64,000 bases of DNA, from IMG/VR virus record IMGVR_UViG_3300010370_005113, positions 1-64,000 of that record; one strand, given 5' to 3'. Position numbers and translations under genes: made by a program. Shown here piece after piece: positions 21,841-32,004 of this stretch; positions within the stretch are counted from its first letter, which is position 1; each line of letters opens with the position of its first letter. The notes below the pieces were generated by a model. That model worked only from the letters and a program-made list of their open reading frames with translations, did not search any database and had not been told where the DNA came from. The DNA is from a virus.

Positions 21841-24800
21841 ATGGGTCTCTCTCGTTTAGACAATTTTCTGAAGTCAGTTCGCGGCACAATAATTTACGTT
21901 GATCCAAATAGCATTGATGCTACGGATAGCATTGAAAACCAAGGTAACTCCTTAACAAGACCTTTTAAAACAATTCAAAGAGCTCTTGTAGAGGCATCAA
22001 GATTTTCTTATCAGCGTGGACTAGATAACGATAGATTTAACAAAACAACAATTGTTCTTTACCCTGGAGACCACGTTGTAGATAACCGTCCTGGTTGGAT
22101 TCCTGACGGATCAAATAACTATAGATTGAGAAGTGGTGCAACTTCAAATGATTTTGGTGCATGGGACTTAACAACTAATTTTGATTTAAGTGTTGAGAAT
22201 AATGCACTTTATAAGTTAAACAGTATTCATGGTGGGGTTATTGTACCTCGTGGTACTTCAATCGTTGGTATGGATCTTCGTAAAACAAAGATTCGACCAA
22301 AATATGTACCAAACCCAGAGAATGATCAAATTGAAAGATCTGCAGTTTTTCGTGTAACTGGTGGTTGTTATTTTTGGCAGTTTTCAGTTCTTGATGCTGA
22401 CCCCAATGATGTTTGCTATAAGGACTATACAACTAATCAATTTGTTCCTAACTTCTCTCACCACAAACTTACTGCATTTGAATATGCTGATGGTGTAAAT
22501 GATGTAAGTATTGATGATGACTTTCAAACATATTCAACGAATCGTACAGATTTGGATATGTATTATGAGAAAGTTGGACTTGCTTATGGTCCTGCTTCTG
22601 GTCGTGAAATTCAACCAGATTATCCTTCATCATCACTTGATATTCAAACAAAGATTGATGAATATCGTATTGTAGGTTCCAGAGGAAAAGAAGTTGGTAT
22701 TACCAGCATTCGTGCTGGAGATGGAGCTAGCTCTACAACAACTATTACCGTTACGTTAGAGGAAGCAGCAACTGAATTTGATGTAGACACTCCAATTCAA
22801 ATTCAAGGTGTGGGTTCTGCTGGATATGATGGTCAATATGTTGTCTTTAATAAGGTAGATTCTACTAATATTCAATATAAAGTTCAAAATGCTCCGATTA
22901 ATCCTCTTCCTACGATTACTGGATCTACAATTAATATCGCTGTTGATACAGTAACTTCAGCATCTCCATACATCTTTAATATTTCCATGCGCTCTGTGTA
23001 TGGTATGTGTGGTCTTCATGCTGATGGCGATAAAGCATCTGGATTTAAGAGCATGGTTGTTGCTCAATTTACTGGAATTGGACTGCAAAAAGATGATAAT
23101 GCGTTTGTAAAATATAATTCAACGTCAGGAACATATGGGGATAATACCGTTTCGGGGAATGAAAATATTCATTCAGATTCCAGAGCAAGATTCAAACCAT
23201 CATATGAAAACTATCATATCAAAGCTTCAAATGAGGCATATATTCAGGTAGTATCTGTATTTGCGATTGGTTATGCAAATCATTTCCTTTCTGAATCTGG
23301 TGGTGATCAATCTATCAATAACTCTAACTCCAACTTTGGTGCTAAATCATTAGTTGCATCTGGATTTAGAAAGAGTGCATTTACAAGAGATGATGTTGGA
23401 TATATTACTCACATCATTCCACCAAAAGAAAATGAGAATACTGAAACCAGTATTGAGTTTCTAGCACTTGATGTAGCAAAGACGGTAGGAACTGCATCAA
23501 CAAATAAATTATATCTTTATAATGAAACAAATGAAGCAACTCCACCGGACTATGTAATTGATGGTTATAGAATTGGTGCAAGAGAAAATGAACAACTGAA
23601 TGTTCTGATTTCTCAAAGTGGTGTATCAACCACATATTCGGCAAGAATCATTATGCCGAATACTCAGTACTCTGGAAATGAGGTAAGTGCTGAGAAAAAA
23701 TTTACTGTTGGTAGAAGTAATGTAGGCGTAAATAGCATTACAAGTAATGTTCTTACATTAACCAGTAATCACAACTTTATTAATGGAGAAACCCTTCGTG
23801 TAATCAGTGAAACTGGACAACTTCCCGATGGTCTTACAAACAATACAGTTTATTTTGCAATTACATCAGGAACAAGCATTGTAAGTGCGGACCAAATCAA
23901 ACTTGCACAAACACTTAATGATGCATTGAGTGATAATGCAATTACTTTGAATAGCAAAGGTGGTACTTTAAGTGTTGTAAGTAGAGTTAGTGATAAAAAA
24001 GCAGGAGACATTGGGCATCCAATCCAATATGACTCTTCTGCAAGTCAGTGGTATGTAAATGTTGCTACTGCAAGCACAGAAAGGGCACTGTATAATATCA
24101 TTAATTCACTAGGAACTGCTGGGCTTGGAAACGCTACTCCAAGGTCCTACATTAACCGTAAACCAGATACTAGAAGTTTAACAGATACCATTTATCGTGT
24201 TCGTTATGTAATTCCTGCGGATTCTTCAATTAATGCAAGACCTCCGATTGATGGATATGTACTTCAAGAATCCAATACTTCAATCGGTTCTACAAACACT
24301 GAAGTTGGTTTCCTTTATAATCCAACGTCAGCAACTCTGAATAACTCAACACAACTCAGAAATCCAAGATACATTGCAGGAGTAAATTGGTCTGGTGGAA
24401 CTGCAAACATTATTACTGAAATCCCACATGATTTAAATGTTGGTTCTCAGGTTGAAATTATTAACGTTAAGAGTAGCAATAATACTACAGGTGTTGCAAA
24501 CTCTGCGTATAATGGAACTTTTACTGTTGCAGGTATTAGTAGTGCGAAGCAGTTTAGTGTTGCAGTCACCAATGATCCCGGAACCTTTACAAATGATACT
24601 TCTGCAAGAACAACAGCACTACCATACTTTAAGAAGAAGAAAACTTTAGGGACATATTATATCTACAGAAGTCAGGAAATTCAGGAGTATGTGCCTGGAC
24701 AGCAAGATGGAATTTATCACTTGTTGGTTCTCAACTCATCCAACTCACCATCTGTTACTCCATTTAATGAGTTAAGATTTTCTCAACCAGTTCAAAATCT

Positions 24801-27800
24801 TTATCCACAAAACAATAGAGACAATCCAAAATCAGACCCTCAAGCAGCAACTTCATTCGCCGTACCTGATACAATTGGAAAAGTTGTTGTTAACGAACCA
24901 CAGTATTCAGTTACAAAGGAAAATCTAACCAAACAATTAGTTGATACTGGTGTTGGTGTTGGATTAACTCAGTTTGCATCAAATTCTGTTGGAACAGCAC
25001 AAACATTCTACACAAGTATCGACCACGGATTTAATAGAATTACTGGTCTTACAATTACGAGTGCTGGTACAAACTATGTTAATGGAAACTACTATAATGT
25101 AAATCTTGTTGGGTTTGCTGGTTCTACAACAGGTTCTCATGCAACTGCAAGAGTTACTGTTAGTGGTGGTGCTATTACTTCTGTTAAGATTATTGATGGT
25201 GGTAGTGCATATGGAATTGGAAATACACTTGCAGTAGTAGGTGTCGCAACAACAACTGGAAACACCGCTGCATATCTGACTGTAAGTTCGATTTACAATA
25301 ACATTGGAGATACTTTAAGTGTTGAAGGTGTAAGTCCAAGCACTTATGTTGGTTATAACAACCTCTATAGAATTACTGCAGTTAATGGTCCAAAAGAAAT
25401 TTTGGTTGCATCTGCTTCCACAATTTCTCCCGCTGCTGTTGCTGGTGTAGGTGTAACTATTGCATCCACAGCGAATGTAATTCTTACTGGAAGAACTCTG
25501 AATGTTTATTCTCTGTCTCATGATAACACCGCTGGAGTTGCAACAGTAACTACAGTTCAAACTCACGGGCTTCAGGTAGATAACAAGGTTCGTCTTGGTG
25601 GTGCAAACGATGACTTCTTTAATGGAGATTTTGTAATCAAGAAAGTTGGTACAACAACTTCATTCACAATTAACACAGGAACAAGGTCCTCTGCACCTTC
25701 CACTTCTGGAACCATCTTTGTTTATTCTCCTGCCTACACTTCAACGGGTGGAAATGTTTTACCTGCAACAGAAAACAACTCTGGTCGTTTGATTACTGAA
25801 TACGCAGGCATTACAACAACACTTTCTGCTGCAACAGGAGTATTAGATACAACAATTTCAATTTCAAACGTTACAAACTTTGATTTCAACGTTGGTGATT
25901 ATTTGATTGTTGATAATGAGATTATGAGAATTCAGTCAGCAGTTACAGGTAACCCTGTTTCTGTATTCCGTGGATTACTTGGAACGAGAACAGTTGCTCA
26001 TAATTCCGGAGTGGTTGTAAGAAGAATTAAACCACGTCCAATTGAACTCCGTAGAAATTCACTCATTCGTGCATCTGCTCATACATTTGAGTATCTTGGT
26101 TATGGTCCTGGTAATTATTCAACTGCATTCCCAGAGAGACAGGATAGAAATCTAAGTCCTCAAGAGGAACTATTAGCACAATCAACCAAAACTGATGGTG
26201 GTATTGCAATCTTCACTGCAATGAATGCTGATGGTGACTTCTATACTGGTAATAAGAAAGTCAACTCTGCAACAGGTCAAGAAGAAGTATTTGATGCTCC
26301 AATTCCAACTGTAACTGGAGAGGACCCTGGTGTTGGTGGAATTAATATTGGATTTGATGTTCTTACCCCACTTGAAGCATCAATCAGTCGTTCATTAAGA
26401 GTTGAAGGTGGACCTGATGGAAACATTGTAAGTGAATTTGATGGTCCTGTTATTTTTAATAGTAAGATTACCTCAACATCATCAAAGGGTATTGAAGCAA
26501 ACTCTTTATTCTTACAGGGAGATACAACAGTTTCCAGAAAATATACTGTGGGAATTTCAACTCCTGTTCTTGCAGGAAACCCGGGTGATATTCAATATAA
26601 TGCAGTTCCTATTAGTGGGGACTACATTGGTTGGGTTTATACCAATAATAATCAATGGGAAGAGTTTGGTTATATTGGAGATGCAACTATTCAAGGAGTT
26701 GGTATTTCCTCTGGTGGCTCTTATGTTGGTTTCTCAACACTGGTCAATTTCCAATCTGGTTTGGGTGCAACAATTACCAGTTCTCATGATAGTGCAAGTG
26801 GAATTACAACTCTGACTTTCCAAGCAAGTCCTTTAAATGTTGGTGTATCAACAGGACTTGGTTTAAATAAAACATTTGCTGGTATTGCAACTGAAATTAA
26901 CTTTGTTGGATATGGTATCACAATTTCTGCAGTTTATAATTCAGCAGGAATTGCAACGGTAACCTTTGATGGAACCGCTGGTGGTGGTTCAGGAGTTCCT
27001 GGACTTCCTGTTAACTCCGTTCAATACAATGATAATGGTTTCTTCCGTGGAAGTTCCGGATTTACTTTTAATGGTACAAATGTTGAACTTAATAGCTCTT
27101 CTTCCAGTGCATTATTACGTATCATTCAAAACGGAACTGGAAATGCACTTCAAGTAGAAGATGCTGCAAGTGATACAACTCCATTTGTAATTGCAAATGA
27201 TGGTTCTGTTGGAATTGGAAGTCAAACACCAACAGCAAAAGTTGAAATTATTGCAGCAACTCAAGAAGCACTTCATATTAAATCAACAAGTGGTTCTGGA
27301 AATATTGTAAGAGTTGATAATACTGCATCAGATACAACCCCATTCATTGTTGATATTAATGGAAATGTTGGTATCAATACTGTAACTGCAATTGCTGCAT
27401 TTGATGTAGTTGGAAATGCTGCTATTACAGGTGCAGTAAGAGTTTATAACAGCAATAGAAATTTCTACGTAGGACTTCAACCACCTACATTAACTTCTAA
27501 TGTAACTCTTACACTTCCTTCTGGTATTGGTGCAACAAACAGTGTTCTCTATACGACTGGTGGTGGTAATTTAGATTGGATTACTCCTGCATCATTGATT
27601 GCTCTTGGAATTACAAGCACTGATGCACTTGCTGAAGGTTCTAATAATAAGTATTTTACTGACGAAAGAGCACAAGATGCTGTTGGAGCAGCAATCAATG
27701 CTGGTATTCAAACTGGTCTTACCGTTACTTATGATGATGCGAACAACCGCATTAATTTTAACGCTGATAATACCGCACCTTATCCATTCACAACTCGTGG

Positions 27801-27819
27801 ATTTAGTATTCCTATATGA
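21841..27819 (+). CDS. Very large virion structural protein (fibre/wedge-type, beta-helix N-terminus)
   Basis: The 1992-residue protein matches a long protein family of T4-like cyanophages. It begins GLSRLDNFLKSVRGTIIYVD, then SLTRPFKTIQRALVEASRFS, VLYPGDHVVDNRPGWIPDG and GGVIVPRGTSIVGMDLRKT. These are turns of a pectate-lyase-like right-handed beta-helix (residues about 15-200). The middle carries at least three copies of a small beta domain of the form VG-x-I-x-I ... YNG-x-F-x-V. The C-terminus has the cyanophage fibre motif SNNKYFTDERAQDAVG. It is probably a baseplate-attached fibre or wedge extension (gp10/gp12 analogue), though the exact attachment is not readable from sequence. It has its own late promoter after a terminator. 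Confidence 0.75.
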   Translation: MGLSRLDNFLKSVRGTIIYVDPNSIDATDSIENQGNSLTRPFKTIQRALVEASRFSYQRGLDNDRFNKTTIVLYPGDHVVDNRPGWIPDGSNNYRLRSGATSNDFGAWDLTTNFDLSVENNALYKLNSIHGGVIVPRGTSIVGMDLRKTKIRPKYVPNPENDQIERSAVFRVTGGCYFWQFSVLDADPNDVCYKDYTTNQFVPNFSHHKLTAFEYADGVNDVSIDDDFQTYSTNRTDLDMYYEKVGLAYGPASGREIQPDYPSSSLDIQTKIDEYRIVGSRGKEVGITSIRAGDGASSTTTITVTLEEAATEFDVDTPIQIQGVGSAGYDGQYVVFNKVDSTNIQYKVQNAPINPLPTITGSTINIAVDTVTSASPYIFNISMRSVYGMCGLHADGDKASGFKSMVVAQFTGIGLQKDDNAFVKYNSTSGTYGDNTVSGNENIHSDSRARFKPSYENYHIKASNEAYIQVVSVFAIGYANHFLSESGGDQSINNSNSNFGAKSLVASGFRKSAFTRDDVGYITHIIPPKENENTETSIEFLALDVAKTVGTASTNKLYLYNETNEATPPDYVIDGYRIGARENEQLNVLISQSGVSTTYSARIIMPNTQYSGNEVSAEKKFTVGRSNVGVNSITSNVLTLTSNHNFINGETLRVISETGQLPDGLTNNTVYFAITSGTSIVSADQIKLAQTLNDALSDNAITLNSKGGTLSVVSRVSDKKAGDIGHPIQYDSSASQWYVNVATASTERALYNIINSLGTAGLGNATPRSYINRKPDTRSLTDTIYRVRYVIPADSSINARPPIDGYVLQESNTSIGSTNTEVGFLYNPTSATLNNSTQLRNPRYIAGVNWSGGTANIITEIPHDLNVGSQVEIINVKSSNNTTGVANSAYNGTFTVAGISSAKQFSVAVTNDPGTFTNDTSARTTALPYFKKKKTLGTYYIYRSQEIQEYVPGQQDGIYHLLVLNSSNSPSVTPFNELRFSQPVQNLYPQNNRDNPKSDPQAATSFAVPDTIGKVVVNEPQYSVTKENLTKQLVDTGVGVGLTQFASNSVGTAQTFYTSIDHGFNRITGLTITSAGTNYVNGNYYNVNLVGFAGSTTGSHATARVTVSGGAITSVKIIDGGSAYGIGNTLAVVGVATTTGNTAAYLTVSSIYNNIGDTLSVEGVSPSTYVGYNNLYRITAVNGPKEILVASASTISPAAVAGVGVTIASTANVILTGRTLNVYSLSHDNTAGVATVTTVQTHGLQVDNKVRLGGANDDFFNGDFVIKKVGTTTSFTINTGTRSSAPSTSGTIFVYSPAYTSTGGNVLPATENNSGRLITEYAGITTTLSAATGVLDTTISISNVTNFDFNVGDYLIVDNEIMRIQSAVTGNPVSVFRGLLGTRTVAHNSGVVVRRIKPRPIELRRNSLIRASAHTFEYLGYGPGNYSTAFPERQDRNLSPQEELLAQSTKTDGGIAIFTAMNADGDFYTGNKKVNSATGQEEVFDAPIPTVTGEDPGVGGINIGFDVLTPLEASISRSLRVEGGPDGNIVSEFDGPVIFNSKITSTSSKGIEANSLFLQGDTTVSRKYTVGISTPVLAGNPGDIQYNAVPISGDYIGWVYTNNNQWEEFGYIGDATIQGVGISSGGSYVGFSTLVNFQSGLGATITSSHDSASGITTLTFQASPLNVGVSTGLGLNKTFAGIATEINFVGYGITISAVYNSAGIATVTFDGTAGGGSGVPGLPVNSVQYNDNGFFRGSSGFTFNGTNVELNSSSSSALLRIIQNGTGNALQVEDAASDTTPFVIANDGSVGIGSQTPTAKVEIIAATQEALHIKSTSGSGNIVRVDNTASDTTPFIVDINGNVGINTVTAIAAFDVVGNAAITGAVRVYNSNRNFYVGLQPPTLTSNVTLTLPSGIGATNSVLYTTGGGNLDWITPASLIALGITSTDALAEGSNNKYFTDERAQDAVGAAINAGIQTGLTVTYDDANNRINFNADNTAPYPFTTRGFSIPI

Positions 27820-28221
27820 TTATCCTGCTTCTGGGATGACTACGATGTTATGATTACCACAAGTTGCACTAAAGGTCTGTCCAGGAGAAAGCATAAGTTC
27901 TGTTGGAAGACCTACTATAGGATTAATGTTATCCGCAAGGGGTAAAGCGGCATTTGATGCACTAATGACGCCACTGCCGCCGCCCGACGTGCCGGCAGAA
28001 AATCTATACATCGCTGAGGCTAAGTTTCTTCCAATTGAAAACGTAGAAGTGCTATTCACTGATGCTAATGCGCGTGCATTATTACCCCAGAATAAGTCTA
28101 ATCGAGTAGTGGATGGAAGGTCAGCAACTGATTGCATATAATTAATAATCACTCTCACATTCTGACCCGTATTATTAGTATAAGAAACACTACCAGTTCC
28201 ACTTAAAACTTGAGAAGCCAT
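27820..28221 (-). CDS. Small Gly/Ser-rich virion-type protein on the opposite strand
   Basis: The 133-residue protein (SQVLSGTGSVSYTNNTGQNV, VRVIINYMQS, then a C-terminus with LMLSPGQTFSATCGNHNIVV and IPEAG) has alternating beta strands and low charge, like the tip domain of a fibre or a surface-exposed virion protein. It is convergent with the 1992-residue gene, with stops back to back, and it is the only leftward gene between 5843 and 53182. Local GC is higher than in its neighbours (a GC-rich stretch near 27970-28000), which suggests recent acquisition. An opposite-strand frame at 27926-28141 exists but looks like a shadow. Confidence 0.6.
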   Translation of the reverse strand: MASQVLSGTGSVSYTNNTGQNVRVIINYMQSVADLPSTTRLDLFWGNNARALASVNSTSTFSIGRNLASAMYRFSAGTSGGGSGVISASNAALPLADNINPIVGLPTELMLSPGQTFSATCGNHNIVVIPEAG

Positions 28222-28258
28222 ATTTACTCTTGAAATACTTTTTTATTATTTAGTTTCT

Positions 28259-28266
28259 TATAAATA
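28259..28266 (+). promoter_or_regulatory. T4-type late promoter TATAAATA
   Basis: Perfect late box 30 bases before the TTG start at 28297, in the divergent gap. Confidence 0.65.
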
Positions 28267-28296
28267 ACTAAAAAGAAAACAAGGGGAGAGTGAACC

Positions 28297-30756
28297 TTGG
28301 CTATCGATAAGAATTTCGTCGTAAAAAATGGTCTTGAGGTAAATACAAACCTTATTCTTGCAGACGCTAGTAGAAATAAGGTTGGTATTGCAACCACTAA
28401 TCCACAACACACTCTACACGTTAATGGTGGTATTGGTGCAACGAGTTTAGTTGTTACAGGAATTGCAACGTTTCCACAGTTAGTTCTTACAGGAACTGTA
28501 AGTGCTGGGAGTTCACTTGGTTCGGGTGGTCAATATTTAAAAGCAACTGGAAGTGGTGTTGCATGGGATGACTTCCCTGTCGGAAGAACATCAACAACTT
28601 TTGTAGCAACAACAGGACAAACAACATTTAACTTTGCATACTCTGTTGGTCTTGTTGATGTCTTTATCAACGGAGTTAAATTAACACCATCAGAATTCAC
28701 AGCAACTGATGCTGTTACTGTCGTTCTCGCAGATGCTTGTTTTGGTGGTGAAGTCGTTGATATTCATGCATACTCAGTAAAAGGTCTTGGAGTTGGTGCA
28801 ACGGGTATTACAGGACTTACCGTTCAAGATGAAGGGGTAATTATTGGAAGTCCTCAAGCTGTTACATCACTTAACTTTGTTGGAGCTGCAATTACTGCTT
28901 CGGTAACAGGTGCTGGTCTTACGGTATCCATTATCGACCAATGGGGAGTAACAAATACAGGAATTCATACCTTAAAAAATGTTGGTATAGGAACAACTAA
29001 TCCAAGATTTGCGTTAGAAGTTGGACCCGTAGGATATGCAGACACTGCACTATGGGTGAATGGAAATGCAAGAGTTACTGGAATTCTTACCGTTGGTACG
29101 GCAAGTATTATTTTAGATGGGTCTACAAATACTTTAACTGTACCAAATCTTGTTGTTACAAATTCAACAACAGGAGTAACTGCTTCTGGTGTGGGACTTA
29201 CCATAAGAGATGGTGGTGGGGACTTAGGAACAGCATCAATTATTGATTTTGGTGATAATCTCTCAGTAACTTTTGCTTCTGGTATTGCTACTGTTACAGG
29301 ATCTGCGGGTGGTGGAGGAACTTCATCTCAGTGGGAAACAACAGCAGCAGGAATTCATACACTTTCAAATGTTGGAATAGGAACCACAAATCCAACTAGC
29401 ACTCTTACAGTAAAAGGAAATACTTCTCTTGAGACACTGAATGTTTCTGGTGTTTCTACTTTTACAAATACTATCAATTTAAATGCTGGTAACTTAAAAG
29501 TTGCAACTGATGGAATAATAAAAGTTGGTAATTCTGATCAATTGGAAATTTATTATAATGGAGGAACTGGACAAACTATAAAGAGCACTGGTGATTTAAG
29601 AATACTTACTTCAAGATTATTACTTAATGATGCTGCAAACGACGAACAATTAATAGAAGCAAATCAAAATGGTTCAGTTGCACTCTATTATGATAACTCT
29701 AAGAAATTTGAAACTCTTGGTGCTGGTGTAACAGTCACTGGAACTACATTTACAAATCAGTTAAGTGTTTCTGGTGTTTCTACATTTAATAATGCAACTA
29801 CAGTCAAAGGTGACTTTACCATCAGTCAAACTCCAAGTGGAGATCCAACTTTTAAATTAGAAACTACTCCTGGAAATCAAACTAATGCTGGTGGATTTAC
29901 TCTTGGACCATCTGGATTTACTTTTGGTTTAGATCCCAATAATTCGGGGCATACATTTGGATGGAATGTAGATACTGGTAATACTGGTTATGGTTATGCC
30001 CTTAAAGGATATGGTGGTTTTAAGTTAAAACTTCAAAATCAACAAACTTTTGGTGGAAATCCTACTACAGATCTTGTAACTATTGTTGATGATGGGAGCA
30101 CAACTATTGCTGGAAATATAAGAGTCGCTGGTATTTCCACTCTTGCTGCTAATGGTGGAATTACAACTACAGGAGGATCTTTATTCGCCAAACAACTAAG
30201 TGTTTCTGGTGTTTCTACATTTAATGATAATTTAAATTTACAAAACAATAAAGTAGTTCAATTTGGAGAGCGTCTTAGTATTTCATATAACGTGATAAGT
30301 GGTGCATTATTCCAATCACTTGGGACTCCAGCAAAAATTAGAGTGAATGGTGGAGAAGATGCATTAGTAGCAAATGAAACCGGTTCGGTAGAACTCTACT
30401 ACAGTAACTCTAAAAAGTTTGAAACTCTTGCTACTGGTGCAACTGTTTATGGTACTTTACAATCTCAGGGTCTTCAAGTTTCTGGTATTTCTACCTTCAC
30501 CAATGGACCTGTATTAGTAGGTTCAGCAACTTCTACAGGTACTGCAACTCAAAGACTTCAAGTTAGTGGTGGTGCTTATGTTTCTGGTTCTGTCGGTATA
30601 GGAACCACAAATCCAACAGAACAATTAACTGTTCGCGGAGGTGATGTTTCTGTTGGTGTTAGCACGGCTCATGGCGTTATTCTTACATCACCAAATGGAA
30701 CTCGTTATCGTTTGATTGTTGCTAATGATGGTACACTCAGCACCACTGCTGTCTAA
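28297..30756 (+). CDS. Tail fibre protein with repeated VSGVSTF modules
   Basis: The 819-residue protein starts with a TTG codon. An in-frame stop lies two codons upstream and AAGGGGAG (28281-28288) gives a strong Shine-Dalgarno at correct spacing, so the rare start is well supported. The N-terminus AIDKNFVVKNGLEVNTNLIL is a common cyanophage fibre opening. The body has a receptor-like beta domain (TTFVATTGQTTFNFAYSVGL-type, residues about 105-170) and repeated units such as GVGIGTTNP and LSVSGVSTFN. The repeats probably form a trimeric elongated shaft. There is no S74 chaperone at its end; the next gene carries one. Confidence 0.75.
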   Translation: MAIDKNFVVKNGLEVNTNLILADASRNKVGIATTNPQHTLHVNGGIGATSLVVTGIATFPQLVLTGTVSAGSSLGSGGQYLKATGSGVAWDDFPVGRTSTTFVATTGQTTFNFAYSVGLVDVFINGVKLTPSEFTATDAVTVVLADACFGGEVVDIHAYSVKGLGVGATGITGLTVQDEGVIIGSPQAVTSLNFVGAAITASVTGAGLTVSIIDQWGVTNTGIHTLKNVGIGTTNPRFALEVGPVGYADTALWVNGNARVTGILTVGTASIILDGSTNTLTVPNLVVTNSTTGVTASGVGLTIRDGGGDLGTASIIDFGDNLSVTFASGIATVTGSAGGGGTSSQWETTAAGIHTLSNVGIGTTNPTSTLTVKGNTSLETLNVSGVSTFTNTINLNAGNLKVATDGIIKVGNSDQLEIYYNGGTGQTIKSTGDLRILTSRLLLNDAANDEQLIEANQNGSVALYYDNSKKFETLGAGVTVTGTTFTNQLSVSGVSTFNNATTVKGDFTISQTPSGDPTFKLETTPGNQTNAGGFTLGPSGFTFGLDPNNSGHTFGWNVDTGNTGYGYALKGYGGFKLKLQNQQTFGGNPTTDLVTIVDDGSTTIAGNIRVAGISTLAANGGITTTGGSLFAKQLSVSGVSTFNDNLNLQNNKVVQFGERLSISYNVISGALFQSLGTPAKIRVNGGEDALVANETGSVELYYSNSKKFETLATGATVYGTLQSQGLQVSGISTFTNGPVLVGSATSTGTATQRLQVSGGAYVSGSVGIGTTNPTEQLTVRGGDVSVGVSTAHGVILTSPNGTRYRLIVANDGTLSTTAV

Positions 30757-30762
30757 TAAATA
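30755..30762 (+). promoter_or_regulatory. T4-type late promoter AATAAATA overlapping a stop codon
   Basis: The box overlaps the TAA stop of the fibre gene (30754-30756) and lies 20 bases before the next start. Confidence 0.55.
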
Positions 30763-30782
30763 AAATATAAGGAACTCCAGAG

Positions 30783-31985
30783 ATGGCGAATAACAGAGAA
30801 CTATCACAATTTGGAAATTATATAACAGTTAATACTGATAAGATTGTTGGTATTAACACAAGTCTTGTAGTTGTTGGAGTTGTTACTGCAAACACATATT
30901 ATGGAGATGGTTCTAAACTCACTGGAATTGCAACAGTAGGTGGAGGAACAACATTAGGACTGACGACAGTTACTGAACTGAATGTAACTGGTATCACATC
31001 ACTTACCACTCTTAATGTAAGTGGAGTAACTTCTCTCACAACTTTAAATGTAAGTGGAGTAACTACACTTGGAGTTGTTTCTGCAACATCACTAAACGTA
31101 AGTGGAATATCAACATTCGGTAATATTGTATTAAATCCTGTTGGTATTATCACTGCAGTATCAGGAATTGTAACTTACTATGGTGATGGTTCTAAACTCA
31201 CTGGAGTAATTTCTGGTGTTGGTATTAATACTGCTGGTGGAAATGTAGGATACGGGGCAACACTTCTTGATTTCCGTGGTGCTGGTATTTCCACTGTTAC
31301 TGTTACTTCTGGAATTGCAACCATTAACATTACTGGGGGTGGTGGAGGTGCATCAGTATCCATTAGTACAGTAGCACCAGTATCTCCAGTAGCAGGAGAT
31401 TTATGGTATAATAATAATCTAGGTAGAACCTTCATTTACTATGATGAGGTCGCAGCAGGCATTGGTGCAACTGCAGTCTGGGTTGATGCTGCTCCATTTA
31501 ATGTTGGTGTTATCACTTCACTGACGAATGTATCTTTTAATCCAGGAAGTGCATCATCACCAAGCATTTACTTTATCGGTGACGTTCAAACTGGTTTCTT
31601 CTCACCAGCACTAGGAGAAATTACATTCGTATCAGCAGGTTCTTCAGTCCTGAATGTAAATGCTAATGGTATTGTTGTAACTGGAGTAACAACATCTACC
31701 GATTTTAACTCAAGTTCTGATGCAAGTCTCAAGAAAGATATTGTAACCATTCCAAATGGATTAGAACTTGTAGAAAAACTTCGTGGTGTTAATTTTACTT
31801 GGATTGCCGATGATAGACCTTCTGCTGGTGTAATCGCTCAAGAAGTTGAAGAAGTTCTTCCACAAATCGTTGGGGGAGATGTTCATAAGGCAGTAAATTA
31901 TAACGGTCTCATTGGTGTTCTTATTGAAGCAGTGAAGGAACTCTCTGCAGAAGTTAAAGAACTTAAGGACCAACTAAATAAGTAA
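30783..31985 (+). CDS. Tail fibre protein with C-terminal peptidase S74 intramolecular chaperone
   Basis: The 400-residue protein opens with ANNRELSQFGNYITVNTD and has shaft repeats (TTLNVSGVTSLTTLNVSGVT). From about residue 309 it carries an S74 chaperone domain: DFNSSSDASLKKDIV, NGLELVEKLRGVNFTWI, SAGVIAQEVEEVLPQIV and a C-terminal LIEAVKELSAEVKELKDQL coil. Such domains trimerise fibres and then cut themselves off at the Ser in the SSD region. It is the only S74 domain seen in this fibre-rich window. Confidence 0.85.
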   Translation: MANNRELSQFGNYITVNTDKIVGINTSLVVVGVVTANTYYGDGSKLTGIATVGGGTTLGLTTVTELNVTGITSLTTLNVSGVTSLTTLNVSGVTTLGVVSATSLNVSGISTFGNIVLNPVGIITAVSGIVTYYGDGSKLTGVISGVGINTAGGNVGYGATLLDFRGAGISTVTVTSGIATINITGGGGGASVSISTVAPVSPVAGDLWYNNNLGRTFIYYDEVAAGIGATAVWVDAAPFNVGVITSLTNVSFNPGSASSPSIYFIGDVQTGFFSPALGEITFVSAGSSVLNVNANGIVVTGVTTSTDFNSSSDASLKKDIVTIPNGLELVEKLRGVNFTWIADDRPSAGVIAQEVEEVLPQIVGGDVHKAVNYNGLIGVLIEAVKELSAEVKELKDQLNK

Positions 31986-32004
31986 AAGCCGAGTGTAAAC
32001 GAAG

